Shown here in pieces: positions 31,265 through 32,903 of a stretch of 32,903 bases of DNA. Position numbers and translations under genes: made by a program. Where the stretch lies: the NCBI GenBank assembly GCA_016293865.1, contig JAEDDG010000024.1, forward strand, positions 1-32,903, written 5' to 3'. The notes below the pieces were generated by a model. It saw only the letters and a list, made by a program, of their open reading frames with translations. It was not told the DNA's origin and searched no databases. This stretch comes from Oscillospiraceae bacterium (GTDB lineage: Bacteria; Bacillota; Clostridia; Oscillospirales; Oscillospiraceae). Position 1 is the stretch's first letter; each line of letters starts with the position of its first letter.

Positions 31265-32205
31265 TCTGTGAAGCTGTCTCCGGGAGGGTTGATGTTCTGA
31301 ATGTCGAAAAACATGCTGCCGGAGCAGCGGTGCAGCTGGCGGTAGGTCAGGGGAGAAACGCCTGCGGCGGCCTTGAATTTGGAATAGAAATAGTTCGGGT
31401 TTGAAAAACCGCAGAGCGTGATGATTTCCTGCACGGATTTATCGGAGTAGGAAAGATAGGCTTTTGCGGTTTCAAGACGCAGCTGCAGAAGCTTTTTTGT
31501 AAAGGAAAGCCCGTAGGTCTCCTGCAGAAGGGTGTTCAGGTACCGCGTGGAAATGTGAAAATGCCGCGCCATGTCGTCCGCGGTGACCGGTCTGGAAAAA
31601 TTGAAGTAGAAATACTCTTCAAGCAGATATTTTCCCGGCGTGCTGTATAAGACGGACGGCGCGGGCTTTTCAGAGACGGCGGAACGCAGAAGCTGTGTCA
31701 TAAAGAGTGTGCCCAGCGCCTGAAGCGCCTGTTCCGAACCCAGTGCGCTGCATGTCAGTTCACTGTTCATACGTTCGAGAACATAGAGAATGTCTGACGG
31801 CAGAGAGACCCTGCGCTGCCGGAGCAGGGAGAAAAGCGCAGCCTGGGCCCCGGCAGGCTGGGTACAGTGCCTGTCGGCCTGCAGACTCTGCATGTCGAAG
31901 GCGATGCTTACAGCGTATTTTGAAAAGTCTGTCATGTCAGCCGCAGACTGGGAAAGTTCATAGTGAATTTCACCGGGCCGGATGACATACAGCTCCAGGG
32001 GATCTGCTTTGTACAGATGCTCCTGAATGCAGAAGAAGTGCGTTCCGGCTGCGGCAATATAAAACTCAAAGTAACGGTGTTCATTGGGCAGGGAAAAACA
32101 ACCGCGCCCACTGGTCAGCATATTCCGGCTCAGAATGATTCTGAAGCCAGGAATGTCCAGGTCAATGAAAATTTCACGCAGATTGTGTGATCTGTGGTAA
32201 GGCAT
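31261..32205 (-). CDS. AraC-family transcriptional regulator
   Basis: This 314-residue protein has an N-terminal cupin-like ligand domain (about 20-120; EFYIAAAGTHFFCIQEHLYKADPLELYVIRPGEIHYE) and a C-terminal double HTH (about 215-300). The latter shows ADDMARHFHISTRYLNTLLQETYG and VQEIITLCGFSNPNYFYSKFKAAAGVSPLTYR, the AraC signature. The ATG at 32205 is 7 nt behind AGGAG; longer starts lack a ribosome site. It is divergent from a secreted sugar-binding-like protein and shares a promoter region with it, so that gene is a likely target. Confidence 0.88.
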   Translation of the reverse strand: MPYHRSHNLREIFIDLDIPGFRIILSRNMLTSGRGCFSLPNEHRYFEFYIAAAGTHFFCIQEHLYKADPLELYVIRPGEIHYELSQSAADMTDFSKYAVSIAFDMQSLQADRHCTQPAGAQAALFSLLRQRRVSLPSDILYVLERMNSELTCSALGSEQALQALGTLFMTQLLRSAVSEKPAPSVLYSTPGKYLLEEYFYFNFSRPVTADDMARHFHISTRYLNTLLQETYGLSFTKKLLQLRLETAKAYLSYSDKSVQEIITLCGFSNPNYFYSKFKAAAGVSPLTYRQLHRCSGSMFFDIQNINPPGDSFTE

Positions 32206-32264
32206 GTGCAGACTCCTGTGCATTATTCGGAATGAGTTTTTGGAAAAATACACGATTTCTTTCC

Positions 32265-32293
32265 TTTACAATTATAGTTGCTTTGTTTAAAAT
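32265..32293 (+). promoter_or_regulatory. Promoter of secreted CBM9-like gene
   Basis: TTTACA (32265-32270), a 17-nt spacer and TAAAAT (32288-32293). It overlaps the reverse promoter face to face; the ATG follows 40 nt downstream. Confidence 0.6.
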
Positions 32294-32298
32294 GTCAA
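32271..32298 (-). promoter_or_regulatory. Promoter of AraC-family gene
   Basis: On the reverse strand a perfect TTGACA (32298-32293), a 16-nt spacer and a perfect TATAAT (32276-32271). It overlaps the forward promoter almost completely. Confidence 0.75.
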
Positions 32299-32333
32299 TG
32301 AGCAGTCCCGAATAACGATAAGGAGGATCTGAA

Positions 32334-32903
32334 ATGAAACGGGTAATTTCTGCTTTGCTGTGCCTGCTGCTTCTCGTCGGCTTGCTGCCGGCGGCGGTAC
32401 TGGCTGCAGCAACTCCGGTTGATGTATTGATCTGTGAGACTGCGCCTGTGATTGACGGCGCGCTCAGCGAGAATGTCTGGTATGATGAATACAGACTGAC
32501 AGGGGAGGCAGGGGCGCCTGCGGCATATGCCGGATTTCTCTGGGATTCGGATGCCATGTATATTGCAGTGCGCCACAGCGGCGCTGAAGAAATTGCTTTG
32601 ACGCTGAACGGAAAAACCGCTGTATACAACACGGTTTCCGGCGCTTTCACGGCAAACGGTCTCGGTGCATCTGCGGCGGGAACGGCTTGTGTTGAATTCC
32701 GCCTGCCGTTTGCGTCTTCCGGCGTTGCTGTGTCGGAATTTGGACAGAAGGTGCCTGTGACGGTCAGCGTGTCTGCAGCTGGCCGGAGCGCGGTGCTTGA
32801 TGCGCAGGCCGCAATGACCAACACGGTGGTGATGGCGGCAGATTCCTGCAACAGCCTGTCTGACAAAAAGTATACTGAAACCGTGCGTTGGGGCAGCGGC
32901 AGC
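32334..32903 (+). CDS. Secreted protein with CBM9/DOMON-like domain (partial)
   Basis: The first 190 codons are visible; the gene runs off the right edge. A clear signal peptide (MKR, then a Leu-rich core, then LPAAVLAAA) is followed by IDGALSENVWYDEYRLTG and AGFLWDSDAMYIAVRH. This is the pattern of CBM9-like/DOMON domains that bind carbohydrate ends in cell-surface enzymes. AAGGAGG precedes the ATG. The catalytic or anchoring part, if any, lies beyond the window. It is divergent from an AraC-type regulator. Confidence 0.72.
   Translation, partial: MKRVISALLCLLLLVGLLPAAVLAAATPVDVLICETAPVIDGALSENVWYDEYRLTGEAGAPAAYAGFLWDSDAMYIAVRHSGAEEIALTLNGKTAVYNTVSGAFTANGLGASAAGTACVEFRLPFASSGVAVSEFGQKVPVTVSVSAAGRSAVLDAQAAMTNTVVMAADSCNSLSDKKYTETVRWGSGS

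Noticed and set aside
1..32903. Mobile elements, integrases, phage genes, rRNA or tRNA
   Set aside because: No transposase or integrase motif, terminal inverted repeats or tRNA-like sequence was recognised on either strand.

Overview
The window looks like chromosomal DNA of an anaerobic clostridial Firmicute, probably a gut or rumen member of the Oscillospiraceae type. The evidence is strong AGGAGG ribosome sites, sigma-A promoters, T-box riboswitches, ferredoxin-dependent 2-oxoacid oxidoreductases, and a DarA-type c-di-AMP receptor. No mobile element, tRNA, rRNA or CRISPR array was seen.

Left part (1-15.8 kb): a reverse-strand metY-like sulfhydrylase gene, cut by the window edge, has a long leader with a small upstream ORF containing three consecutive Met codons. 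Divergent from it are three T-box units in a row. My manual folding reads their specifier codons as CTC (Leu), ATC (Ile) and GTA (Val). The Leu unit drives a LeuA-like protein with a degraded active site plus a TIM-barrel/acyl-CoA synthetase fusion. The Ile unit drives an XRE-cupin-acyl-CoA synthetase fusion. The Val unit drives a paralogous fusion followed by a P-loop ATPase, a four-subunit 2-oxoacid:ferredoxin oxidoreductase (VOR type) and a branched-chain aminotransferase. A cysteine synthase-like gene follows.

Taken together the enzymes give a route acid -> acyl-CoA -> 2-oxoacid (reductive carboxylation) -> amino acid. It would make Leu, Ile and Val from isovalerate, 2-methylbutyrate and isobutyrate. 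The chemistry is known from rumen bacteria and methanogens. Control by three amino-acid-specific T-boxes, which switch genes on during amino-acid shortage, points to this anabolic direction rather than to amino-acid fermentation. This is the most interesting system in the window.

Middle part (16-25 kb): an ACT-domain/UPF0210 pair, a putative lipoprotein, a Crp/Fnr regulator, a UPF0340 (YwlG-like) gene downstream of iorBA (indolepyruvate:ferredoxin oxidoreductase), a flavodoxin, a DarA-like c-di-AMP receptor, a six-helix membrane protein behind a structured leader, and a MarR regulator.

Right part (25.4-32.9 kb): a reverse-strand D-galactonate (De Ley-Doudoroff) operon (kinase, KDPGal aldolase, DgoD), preceded by a class III aminotransferase gene with its own promoter and terminator. 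Then come a membrane-anchored SH3b protein, an AraC-type regulator, and a divergent secreted CBM9/DOMON-like protein cut by the window end.
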